In this document: positions 1 through 5,485 of the stretch, one piece after another
Numbering within the stretch: the first letter of the stretch is position 1
Layout: each line of letters opens with the position of its first letter
Origin: Dehalococcoidia bacterium
Lineage (GTDB): Bacteria; Chloroflexota; Dehalococcoidia; Lucifugimonadales; UBA3495
Length of the DNA stretch: 5,594 nucleotides
Reading direction: 5' to 3'
Assembly (NCBI GenBank): GCA_022823105.1
Contig: JAJDXU010000263.1
Location: 1 to 5,594, forward strand
Made by a program: the position numbers and the translations under genes
Notes under the pieces: generated by a model
What the model saw: only the letters and a program-made list of their open reading frames with translations
Told to the model about the DNA's origin: nothing
The model's database searches: none

Positions 1-1224
1 CAGGCAGAGTCCGAAATTCAGGCGGGACGATACCGCGGACCCCTCCACGGCATCCCCGTCGCCCTCAAGGATCTCTACGACACCGCCGGTATCAGGACTA
101 CCGCCATGTCGCGCGTTACTCCGGACCGGGTGCCCGACGAGGACGCCACCACCGTCGCCAAGCTCTACGAGGCCGGCGCGGTGCTCCTGGGCAAATTGGC
201 GATGCACGAGTTTGCCCTCGGCGGTCCCGATTTCACCAGCCTGTTCCCTCCGGCGCGCAACCCGTGGAACACCGCTCACATGCCCGGGGGTAGCAGCAGC
301 GGGTCCGGCGCGGCGGTGGCCGCCGGCCTCTGCATGGGAGCGTTGGGTTCCGACACCGGTGGCAGCATCCGGGGTCCCGCATCCATGTGTGGCATCGCCG
401 GCATCAAGCCCACCTTCGGGCGGGTCAGCAACTTCGGTGTCGTCCCCCTTTCCTGGTCCCAGGACCACTGCGGCCCAATGACCTGGACGGTGGAGGACGC
501 CGCCATCATGCTCCAGGCCATCGCCGGGTACGACCCGAGGGATCCCAACACTGCGGACGTTCCGGTGCCTGACTACCTGGCCGCCCTGCGCGACGGCGTG
601 CGCGGCCTCACCGTCGGCGTGCCCCGGGAGTATTTCTACGAGGAAGCCCCCGGCGTCGATGTTCAGGTGATCCGGGCCGCCGAGCGCGGTTTGGAAACCC
701 TGTCCGAGCTCGGCGCCGAAATCCGGGATGTGGAAATCCCGCATATCAAGTACGCGCAAACCGCCAACCAGGTCATCATGATGTCCGAGGCCTACTCGTT
801 CCATGAGGCCAACCTCAAGACCCGCCGCCACGACTACGGCAACCTGGTCCGGAACCGCTTCCTGTTGGGCGGCCTGCTCTCCGCATCCGACTACAACCAG
901 GCGCTGCGTATGCGCCGCGTAATCAAGGACGAAATGGCCGAGGCCCTGCGCCAGGCCGACGTTCTGGTAACCCCCACCTATGCCTCGCCCGCGCCGCAGA
1001 TTGAAGGCTACGCCGGGGCCACCACCCTCACACAGCCCAGTTTCACCGGACCGTTCAACGTGTCCGGGCTGCCGGCGGTTTCAACTCCCAGCGGTCTCTC
1101 CGATTCCGGGCTGCCTATGGGGCTGCAGATTGTGGGCCGGCCATTCGACGAAGCCACGGCTCTGCGCGTGGCCCACACCTACGAGCAGGCGACCAGATTC
1201 ATCGACCGCAGACCGCCACTGTAA
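1..1224 (+). CDS. Amidase-signature family hydrolase, 5'-truncated by the window edge
   Basis: The open frame runs from base 1 to a TAA stop and gives 407 visible residues. Amidase-signature enzymes hydrolyse C-N amide bonds with a Ser-cisSer-Lys triad, usually in the cytoplasm. All three elements are visible (numbering from base 1): the Lys in GIPVALKDL (K23), the cis-Ser in the Gly/Ser-rich loop GGSSSGSG (S98), and the nucleophile in GSDTGGSIRG (S122). The two serines are 24 residues apart, as in fatty acid amide hydrolase (S217/S241). The C-terminus (GLPAVSTPSG, GLPMGLQIVG, then an Ala/Thr-rich helix) is also typical. Family members are about 460-490 residues, so some 55-75 N-terminal residues lie outside the window; the internal ATG at 106 is not the true start because the catalytic Lys lies before it. 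GatA, the Glu-tRNA(Gln) amidotransferase subunit, is a relative, but the segment HEFALGGPDF and the SWSQDHCGP motif fit a general amidase better. Substrate unknown. Confidence 0.93.
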   Translation, partial: QAESEIQAGRYRGPLHGIPVALKDLYDTAGIRTTAMSRVTPDRVPDEDATTVAKLYEAGAVLLGKLAMHEFALGGPDFTSLFPPARNPWNTAHMPGGSSSGSGAAVAAGLCMGALGSDTGGSIRGPASMCGIAGIKPTFGRVSNFGVVPLSWSQDHCGPMTWTVEDAAIMLQAIAGYDPRDPNTADVPVPDYLAALRDGVRGLTVGVPREYFYEEAPGVDVQVIRAAERGLETLSELGAEIRDVEIPHIKYAQTANQVIMMSEAYSFHEANLKTRRHDYGNLVRNRFLLGGLLSASDYNQALRMRRVIKDEMAEALRQADVLVTPTYASPAPQIEGYAGATTLTQPSFTGPFNVSGLPAVSTPSGLSDSGLPMGLQIVGRPFDEATALRVAHTYEQATRFIDRRPPL

Positions 1225-1275
1225 GTTGATGATCGGGCTTTCCAAAAATTCCCGACAAACGTCAAGGCACGGTCA

Positions 1276-1304
1276 TTGACATCGTGTCGACGCTAGGGTA
1301 TTAC
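1276..1304 (+). promoter_or_regulatory. Sigma-70-type promoter for the zinc-ribbon gene
   Basis: A perfect -35 box TTGACA (1276-1281) is followed after exactly 17 bases by TATTAC (1299-1304, 4 of 6 matches). Transcription would start near 1311 and leave a leader of about 44 bases. The leader opens with a small hairpin (CCGGGC at 1310-1315 pairing with GCCCGG at 1326-1331) and ends with the Shine-Dalgarno sequence GGAGGA (1341-1346), 8 bases before the ATG. This suggests the small gene is transcribed independently of the amidase upstream. Confidence 0.6.
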
Positions 1305-1354
1305 TCACTCCGGGCTGCTATAGGGGCCCGGCAAACCATCGGAGGATTCGTTTT

Positions 1355-1510
1355 ATGACCACGCAAGTCCAGATTTTCTGTGTCAAGTGTAAGGAGAAGA
1401 CCGACTCGTCAGACGTCCAGGGCGTTACCATGAAAAACGGCCGGCCGGCCACTCAGGCCATCTGCACGGTCTGCGGGACCAAGAAGTTCCGTATCGGCGC
1501 AATGCCCTGA
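1355..1510 (+). CDS. Small zinc-ribbon protein, DUF5679-like (51 aa)
   Basis: The ATG is preceded by a strong GGAGGA ribosome site, and the 51-residue frame ends in TGA. It encodes two CxxC knuckles: C9-V-K-C12 near the N-terminus and C37-T-V-C40 near the C-terminus, 24 residues apart, which is a classic zinc-ribbon layout. The segment between them (VQGVTMKNGRPATQ) and the ending CGTKKFRIG match my recollection of the DUF5679 family, short proteins common in Chloroflexota and some archaea; similar ribbons also occur fused to larger proteins. Function is unknown. A single zinc ribbon without any other domain could bind nucleic acid or a protein partner, but nothing here shows which. It has its own promoter and lies between the amidase and a convergent terminator, so it appears monocistronic. 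The gene is easily missed because of its size, but the cysteine pattern, ribosome site and promoter agree. Confidence 0.9.
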   Translation: MTTQVQIFCVKCKEKTDSSDVQGVTMKNGRPATQAICTVCGTKKFRIGAMP

Positions 1511-1770
1511 TCAGCCCGATGCCTTGACTGGCGTTTCGTGTTCCTTGGCTGCGGTTGCGAGCGCCCAACGCGACTCGCACAATGCCAATAGCGCTCACTG
1601 ACAGAGCCGGATAACAAGAAAGACTGCCATACAAGAACTTGGCGTGCGGCCAACCACCGCTCACCAACATCCGTTTTCGTATACCCTGCAGGGCCCGCCC
1701 CACTTCTCTCATGAGCTGCTGAGCAGGAACATGCGAACGGCAGCGGAATAACTGACCCTTCCGACAGCGG
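1511..1770. other. Intergenic stretch without a recognisable gene
   Basis: This 260-base stretch lies between the zinc-ribbon stop and the terminator hairpin. Frames open on the minus strand across it give low-complexity, Arg/Ser-rich translations with no ribosome site and no family resemblance, so I do not call them. I see no tRNA fold. The only internal pattern is a near-repeat, CAGCGGAATAACTG (1741-1754) and CAGCGGAAAAACTG (1765-1778), the second copy of which runs into the terminator. The region may simply be a long 3' untranslated region of the zinc-ribbon transcript. Confidence 0.5.
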
Positions 1771-1810
1771 AAAAACTGGGAGCGCTCCCACCGGAGCGCT
1801 CCCAGTTTTT
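1771..1810. terminator. Bidirectional rho-independent terminator between convergent genes
   Basis: Bases 1771-1788 and 1793-1810 form a perfect 18-bp inverted repeat with a 4-base loop (CACC). The stem starts with AAAAA and ends with TTTTT, so either strand yields a GC-rich hairpin followed by a U tract. It lies 27 bases beyond the stop of the minus-strand flavoprotein gene (1838) and 260 bases beyond the plus-strand zinc-ribbon gene, and would end transcription from both sides. Each arm also contains the self-complementary core GGAGCGCTCC. Confidence 0.92.
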
Positions 1811-1837
1811 ATGTCGAAGCCCCGACGGCGTGCGCTT

Positions 1838-3247
1838 TTAACGCGCCAGCCGCCTGACGACTCGGCCGGTAAATCCTCGCGTCAACCCGTCCAGGTAAGC
1901 GTCCCACGCCACCTGCTGATTCCCCGTTCCCAGCGTCGGGTATGCTTGCATTGCTCTTGCCAGGTTCCCGATTTTCAGCCCTCGTTCATCGGCTATCGCC
2001 CACGCCTGCAGCGCCTCCGCAGCGTTGCGGCCCACCACCGTCGCCCCCAGCACCGTCCCGTTGTCCCGGTACACCACTTTGATGAACCCTTCGGCGCTGC
2101 CGTCCATTACAGCCCGGTCAACGGACCTCATCGGCAGCGTAGACACACGCACTTTCGCGCCGAAATTCTCCCGCGCCTGCGCCTCCGTGCATCCCACGTG
2201 GGCCACCTCCGGGTCGGTGAAAGTCGCCCACGGAGGGTGTGACGGTTTCGCTCGCGACCTCCCGGGCAGCAGCATGTTCCTCACCGCCATCGCCCCCTGA
2301 TACCCGGCGTAGTGCGTGAACTGGAACCCCCCGACGCAGTCCCCGGCGGCGTAGATGTTTCTTGCGCCGGTGCGCAGGAAGTCGTCCACGGCGACGCCGG
2401 TCCGTGAATACTCGACGCCGGCTTTCTCCAGGCTCAGGCCGTCCACATTCGCGCGCCGACCCACCGCAACCAGCAGCCCGTCTCCCTCGATGTCCTCGCC
2501 CCCGGCTTTCACCGTTATGCTGCCCATACCATCCCGCCCCACCGATTGTACGGGTGCTCCCAGCCGCAGATCGATTCCGTCCCGTCGCAGGGAGTCCGCA
2601 ACCACCTCCGCCGCCTCGGATTCATCGTTGGGCAGGATGCGGTCCAGTGCTTCGATCAGCGTGACCTGCGATCCCAAACGCTGGCATGCCTGCGCCAACT
2701 CGCACCCTATGGGTCCGCCGCCAATCACAATCAACCGCGCCGGGATTTCCTCCAGTTCCCAAAAGCTCTCATAGGTAAGGTAAGGGGTTTCGGCCAGGCC
2801 TTGTATCGGCGGCACGAAGGGCGACGCTCCGGTGCAGATCAGGAAGTACCTCGCCGATAAGTGGCGTCCCCCCACTACGGCCGTGCGCCGGTCCGAAAAC
2901 TCCGCCTGCCCTTCGATCACATCTATACCCTCGGCCCGCAGCACGTCTGGCGATTCGCCGGCGTATATCTCCTCGATTACGTTCCGAATCCGCTCCATCA
3001 CCGCCGCAAAATCCACGTCGGGTTGCCGGGACCGGATGCCATATTCCCCGGCAGTCCGGATCGTATGGGCTACCTTGGCCGCCTGCAGCAGTGCCTTGCT
3101 GGGTACGCATCCTGTCCAGGTGCAGTCGCCGCCCACCCTGTTTGCCTCGATCAGCGCGACCTTTCTCCCCAGATGCGCCGCAAAACGGGCCGCCGTCAGC
3201 CCCGCAGAACCCGCCCCGATGATTGCCAGGTCATAGTCCGCAGCCAC
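1838..3247 (-). CDS. MerA/dihydrolipoamide dehydrogenase-like FAD disulfide oxidoreductase
   Basis: This 469-residue cytoplasmic flavoenzyme is of the class I pyridine nucleotide-disulfide oxidoreductase family. It has an FAD-binding GAGSAG (11-16), a redox-active disulfide in GGDCTWTGCVPSK (C42, C47), an NAD(P)H-binding GGGPIG (176-181), a second FAD contact AGDC (301-304) and a C-terminal dimerisation domain. The length is normal. The C-terminal HPTLSE motif of lipoamide dehydrogenases reads YPTLGT (436-441), so the catalytic His-Glu pair is replaced by Tyr and Thr. The C-terminus (VVRRLAR) also lacks the cysteine pair that mercuric reductase uses to bind Hg(II), and there is no N-terminal metal-binding domain. 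It therefore belongs to the MerA-like proteins often mislabelled as mercuric reductase, with unknown electron acceptor. The start is GTG at 3247: an in-frame TGA (3251-3253) lies two codons upstream, so no longer start is possible. It lies 21 bases after the TRAP permease gene, with no Shine-Dalgarno sequence in the gap, and ends before the bidirectional terminator. Confidence 0.93.
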   Translation of the reverse strand: MAADYDLAIIGAGSAGLTAARFAAHLGRKVALIEANRVGGDCTWTGCVPSKALLQAAKVAHTIRTAGEYGIRSRQPDVDFAAVMERIRNVIEEIYAGESPDVLRAEGIDVIEGQAEFSDRRTAVVGGRHLSARYFLICTGASPFVPPIQGLAETPYLTYESFWELEEIPARLIVIGGGPIGCELAQACQRLGSQVTLIEALDRILPNDESEAAEVVADSLRRDGIDLRLGAPVQSVGRDGMGSITVKAGGEDIEGDGLLVAVGRRANVDGLSLEKAGVEYSRTGVAVDDFLRTGARNIYAAGDCVGGFQFTHYAGYQGAMAVRNMLLPGRSRAKPSHPPWATFTDPEVAHVGCTEAQARENFGAKVRVSTLPMRSVDRAVMDGSAEGFIKVVYRDNGTVLGATVVGRNAAEALQAWAIADERGLKIGNLARAMQAYPTLGTGNQQVAWDAYLDGLTRGFTGRVVRRLAR

Positions 3248-3253
3248 GTATCA

Positions 3254-3259
3254 ATTATA
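3254..3259 (-). promoter_or_regulatory. Possible -10 box for a leaderless flavoprotein transcript
   Basis: On the minus strand the 21-base gap between permease and flavoprotein contains a consensus TATAAT, six bases before the GTG start. With usual -10 to +1 spacing, transcription would begin at or within a base of the GTG. No Shine-Dalgarno-like sequence is present, which agrees with leaderless translation. No convincing -35 box is seen 16-19 bases upstream (the region reads about AAGGGG), so this is a weak call. Confidence 0.35.
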
Positions 3260-3268
3260 CGATGCGCC

Positions 3269-4771
3269 CTACCGCGGCCCCTTGATCTGGTCGGGCAGCC
3301 ACAATGCCAGGTCGGGGAACGCGATGATCAGGCCGATGACGATGGCCATGCACGCCATGAAGGGCATCACGCCGATGTACACGTCGTTGATGGTTCCAGT
3401 TTCGGCCCTTTGGCCGGTTTCTGCGACCTCTCGTTGCGCCACGTCGTGCCGTGCCCCCTGCAATACGTAGAGACTCAGACCCTGCGGCGGGCTTATCTGC
3501 GCCGCCTCCAGCAGGATGATCATGATGATGCCGAACCACAGCAGGTCAACCTCCGCCGCCCGCAGCACCGGCGATATGATGGGCAGCGTCGTCAGCATCA
3601 TGGAGTACGCCTCCATGAACGTCCCCAGCAGCAGATAGAACACCACCAGGAACAGCACCAGTTGCACCGTTGTCAGGTTGAAGCTGGCGACCCACTCCGC
3701 CATCGTGACCGAGATGCGCAGGTAGGCGAAGGCGAACTGCAGCGTGAAAGCCGCCATCAGGATGAATAGGATCATCGCCGAGGACCGCGCCGCCGATACG
3801 CACGCCTCCATCGTCATTGCCACCATGAAACGGCAGTAGTTGCGGAAGTGCTCGCCGCTGAATCGGTACTCCTCCCTCCAGCTTTCCAGCGTGCCGCGGA
3901 CCTCGGGCGAAAGCTGTGCCGCCAGTCCCAGGCTCAGGATGAACGCCGCGATGTTTCCCGCGAAAAGGCGCACAAAATTGTAGATGATCGCCAGCGCCAG
4001 CGCGCCCGTCACGCCGAACCCGGCAGCCTCCGACGGCGTTGCCCACCCAAAGTAAATGCTCCCCAGCACTATGAAAATCAGCGCCAGCACCGGCACCATC
4101 AGCACGGTGAAAAGCAGACGCTCGACCCAGCCCTCCCAGCTCCAGAACCGCGCCCCTGTCTGTCGTGGCGCGACGGCCGGCCAGATCACCGACGCGATGC
4201 CGATCATCAGCATGAACACGCCGGCCAGCAGTATGCCCGGGATGAAACCCGCCAGGAACAGCCTCCCGATGGACTCTCCGACGGTGAGCCCGTACAGCAC
4301 CAGCAGGATGCTCGGTGGAATCAGGATTCCCAACGTGCCGCCCGCCGCCAGTGATCCCACCACCAGCCGTTCCTGGTAACCCTGCGCCCGGAAGGACGGC
4401 AACGCGACGCGGCTCACCGTGGCCGCCGTGGCGATGCTGGAGCCGGCGCAGGCCGCGAACACCGCGCAACTGGCGATGTTGGTATGCATCAACCCGCCCG
4501 GTATGAAGTCCACCCAGCGGGACAGCGCGCGGTACATCAGGTCAGCGAACCCGCCGCGCAGGACGATTTCGCCCATCAGGATGAACAGCGGGATGGCCAC
4601 CAGGTTTACGTTGGTGTTGGTCTCCCATGCCCGGTTCCCCATGATGTTCCACACCGGATTGTCGGAGAACACCTGGAGCAGGATCAAGGCCAACGACCCC
4701 AGCGCGCCGGCCACGTACAGGCCCGCGAAAAACATCACCCCCATGAGGATGAACGCGATGGCAATCAGCAT
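3269..4771 (-). CDS. TRAP transporter large permease (DctM-like)
   Basis: This 500-residue, strongly hydrophobic inner-membrane protein matches the DctM family. DctM proteins move organic acids or related solutes using an ion gradient, together with a small permease (DctQ) and a periplasmic binding protein (DctP). Family segments in order are AIPLFILMGEIVLRGG (59-74), the Gly/Ala/Ser-rich stretch SCAVFAACAGSSIATAA (101-117), GGTLGILIPPSILLVLYG (144-161), GWATPSEAAG (242-251), the helix with LLGTFMEAYSM (381-391), and ISPPQGLSLYV (426-436). It is longer than the usual 425-440 residues because of a hydrophilic insert at about 284-312 and a polar stretch after LYVLQG (440-460). The ATG at 4771 is preceded in frame by TGA (4775-4777), so the N-terminus cannot be longer; no clear ribosome site is seen. 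The next gene downstream is the flavoprotein, 21 bases away. No dctQ or dctP gene lies beside it in the window. Substrate unknown. Confidence 0.93.
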   Translation of the reverse strand: MLIAIAFILMGVMFFAGLYVAGALGSLALILLQVFSDNPVWNIMGNRAWETNTNVNLVAIPLFILMGEIVLRGGFADLMYRALSRWVDFIPGGLMHTNIASCAVFAACAGSSIATAATVSRVALPSFRAQGYQERLVVGSLAAGGTLGILIPPSILLVLYGLTVGESIGRLFLAGFIPGILLAGVFMLMIGIASVIWPAVAPRQTGARFWSWEGWVERLLFTVLMVPVLALIFIVLGSIYFGWATPSEAAGFGVTGALALAIIYNFVRLFAGNIAAFILSLGLAAQLSPEVRGTLESWREEYRFSGEHFRNYCRFMVAMTMEACVSAARSSAMILFILMAAFTLQFAFAYLRISVTMAEWVASFNLTTVQLVLFLVVFYLLLGTFMEAYSMMLTTLPIISPVLRAAEVDLLWFGIIMIILLEAAQISPPQGLSLYVLQGARHDVAQREVAETGQRAETGTINDVYIGVMPFMACMAIVIGLIIAFPDLALWLPDQIKGPR

Positions 4772-4819
4772 GGCTCAGCTACGAATGCAATGATTGATGG
4801 GATTGGTTGGCACAGCAAA

Positions 4820-4866
4820 ACCCCGTCGCGTAGTCCACGGAAGCCTCCGGTCGGCGGCGACGGGGT
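4820..4866 (-). promoter_or_regulatory. Terminator-like hairpin in the permease leader
   Basis: Read on the minus strand, ACCCCGTCGC (4866-4857) pairs perfectly with GCGACGGGGT (4829-4820) across a 27-base loop, which holds a smaller CGGA/TCCG hairpin. The stem is followed by a U run of four. It lies inside the predicted 5' leader of the permease mRNA, 48 bases before the ATG. It could be an attenuator, or a terminator for transcription arriving from the Lin0512 gene. No known riboswitch class is recognised. Confidence 0.45.
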
Positions 4867-4879
4867 GAAAAGTGCAGGC

Positions 4880-4908
4880 ATCATAGCCGAGAGCCGATGA
4901 GGTGTCCA
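4880..4908 (-). promoter_or_regulatory. Sigma-70-type promoter for the TRAP permease gene
   Basis: On the minus strand TGGACA (4908-4903, 5 of 6 matches to the -35 consensus) is followed after exactly 17 bases by TATGAT (4885-4880, 5 of 6 matches to the -10 consensus). Transcription would begin near 4873, giving a leader of about 100 bases. That leader would include the hairpin at 4866-4820 before the permease ATG at 4771. The same transcript could read through into the flavoprotein gene. Confidence 0.55.
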
Positions 4909-4928
4909 GAACGGGGCATGGGCAGCAT

Positions 4929-4957
4929 GTAGGGGCAGGTTTCAAACCTGCCCCTAC
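4929..4957. repeat. 29-base perfect palindromic repeat (VGAGxKPAPT type)
   Basis: Two 14-base arms, GTAGGGGCAGGTTT (4929-4942) and AAACCTGCCCCTAC (4944-4957), are exact reverse complements around a single central C. Because it is a palindrome, both strands can be translated as VGAGFKPAPT or VGAGLKPAPT, a string I recall from many spurious bacterial protein annotations produced by a dispersed palindromic repeat. It lies between the Lin0512 stop and the permease promoter. It has no T tract, so it is more likely a REP-like element than a terminator, though a strong RNA hairpin could protect the 3' end of the Lin0512 transcript. Confidence 0.75.
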
Positions 4958-5029
4958 CGAGCAAACGGGATCGTTGTACGAGTCAGGGAGTTCTTGCACC
5001 CCAACCTTCCTCGCGTTCTGCAGGAAAGG

Positions 5030-5374
5030 CTACTTGCCGTCCTCGACGCTCACCGTGATGATGGCGTTGGCGATGAGCGTGCCGTCGCTGCCGTCGTCGT
5101 TCAGCAGTTGCAGCCCACCGACGACCACGTTGACGTTTGCCCGACCGTGGGGCAGGGAATCGGCCACCTCATCGGCGTTGACCTTGTCGGGTTCAGGAGC
5201 GCCAATGGTCACGTCCACCGTCATATCGTCGGCGGTTGCCCCGACCAGGCGGGCAAAGCCGAGGCTGCTGTGGTGAATGGCGTCGAAGACGGCGCGCTTG
5301 GCCGCCAGGGTGTAATCGAGGCCATGGACGTCCACGCCCATGCCCATCTCGGTAACGCAACGCACGAGAGCCAT
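5030..5374 (-). CDS. Lin0512-family conserved protein of unknown function (114 aa)
   Basis: This small soluble protein has no signal peptide or membrane segment. It resembles the Lin0512 family, which has no established function. Recognisable features are the N-terminal TEMGMGVDVHG (8-18), the helix RAVFDAIHHSSL (27-38), the strand ending in IGAPEPDKVNADEV (57-70), LPHGRANVNVVVGG (74-87) and the closing strand IANAIITVSVE (101-111). The alternating helix-strand pattern and conserved Gly-Val-Asp-x-His-Gly suggest a compact alpha/beta fold. The start is placed at the ATG at 5374 rather than the in-frame ATG at 5413, because AGGAGGA (5387-5381) lies 6 bases before it and the family begins near this point. 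It is transcribed away from rpmB from its own promoter. Downstream lie the 29-base palindrome and then the TRAP permease promoter, so it is probably not part of the permease transcript. Confidence 0.85.
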   Translation of the reverse strand: MALVRCVTEMGMGVDVHGLDYTLAAKRAVFDAIHHSSLGFARLVGATADDMTVDVTIGAPEPDKVNADEVADSLPHGRANVNVVVGGLQLLNDDGSDGTLIANAIITVSVEDGK

Positions 5375-5380
5375 GTTGAA

Positions 5381-5387
5381 TCCTCCT
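5381..5387 (-). promoter_or_regulatory. Ribosome binding site deciding the Lin0512 start
   Basis: The minus strand reads AGGAGGA six bases before the ATG at 5374. This near-perfect Shine-Dalgarno sequence rules out the longer in-frame ATG at 5413, whose extra 13 residues (MAAANPQFTGGFN) would be encoded over the ribosome site and part of the promoter. Confidence 0.85.
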
Positions 5388-5411
5388 GTGAATTGGGGGT
5401 TGGCTGCGGCC

Positions 5412-5440
5412 ATTTAACGGCAGCGGAAACGGCAAGTCAA
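5412..5440 (-). promoter_or_regulatory. Promoter for the Lin0512-family gene
   Basis: On the minus strand TTGACT (5440-5435, 5 of 6) is followed after 17 bases by TTAAAT (5417-5412, 4 of 6). Transcription would begin near 5405, giving a leader of about 30 bases ending with the AGGAGGA ribosome site. The -10 box lies over the alternative ATG at 5413, further evidence against that start. The promoter lies back to back with that of rpmB. Confidence 0.5.
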
Positions 5441-5447
5441 GCGAGTG

Positions 5448-5456
5448 TGCTATAAT
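5448..5456 (+). promoter_or_regulatory. Extended -10 promoter for rpmB
   Basis: TGCTATAAT is a consensus extended -10 element: TG, one base, then a perfect TATAAT at 5451-5456. No good -35 box is seen at the expected place (5428-5433 reads AACGGC), which is tolerated by extended -10 promoters. Transcription would start near 5463, leaving a leader of about 23 bases with a modest ribosome site (AAAGGA at 5467-5472 or GGGA at 5474-5477). Confidence 0.65.
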
Positions 5457-5485
5457 GCCGCCACTCAAAGGACGGGACAGAAATC

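Noticed and set aside
1..1224. Naming the amidase gatA
   Set aside because: The triad is shared by the whole family; no gatB or gatC is visible, and motif details fit a general amidase better.
1233..1255. Possible terminator after the amidase (TCGGG pairing with CCCGA)
   Set aside because: Only 5 bp with a 13-base loop and no T tract.
1736..1748. 13-base sequence AACGGCAGCGGAA that recurs exactly at 5416-5428
   Set aside because: A repeat of this length is not surprising by chance in 5.6 kb, and one copy overlaps promoter elements of the Lin0512 gene.
1741..1778. Near-repeat CAGCGGAA(T/A)AACTG, two copies 24 bases apart, as a possible operator
   Set aside because: It lies downstream of genes next to a terminator, not near a promoter, and only two copies exist; more likely a small local duplication or chance.
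1425..1791. Overlapping minus-strand frames opposite the zinc-ribbon gene and the intergenic region
   Set aside because: Low-complexity Arg/Ser-rich translations, no ribosome site, overlap with the terminator and a well-supported plus-strand gene.
1838..3247. Naming the flavoprotein mercuric reductase (merA)
   Set aside because: No C-terminal Cys pair, no N-terminal metal-binding domain and no mer genes nearby.
2861..3769. Long plus-strand frame of about 300 residues opposite the flavoprotein and permease genes
   Set aside because: Its His/Gln/Arg-rich translation is the shadow of two clear minus-strand genes and matches no family I know.
4775..4999. Minus-strand 74-residue frame ending just before the permease ATG, a possible leader peptide or dctQ remnant
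   Set aside because: It crosses the 29-base palindrome (its VGAGLKPAPT segment), contains no hydrophobic helices as DctQ would, and has no ribosome site.
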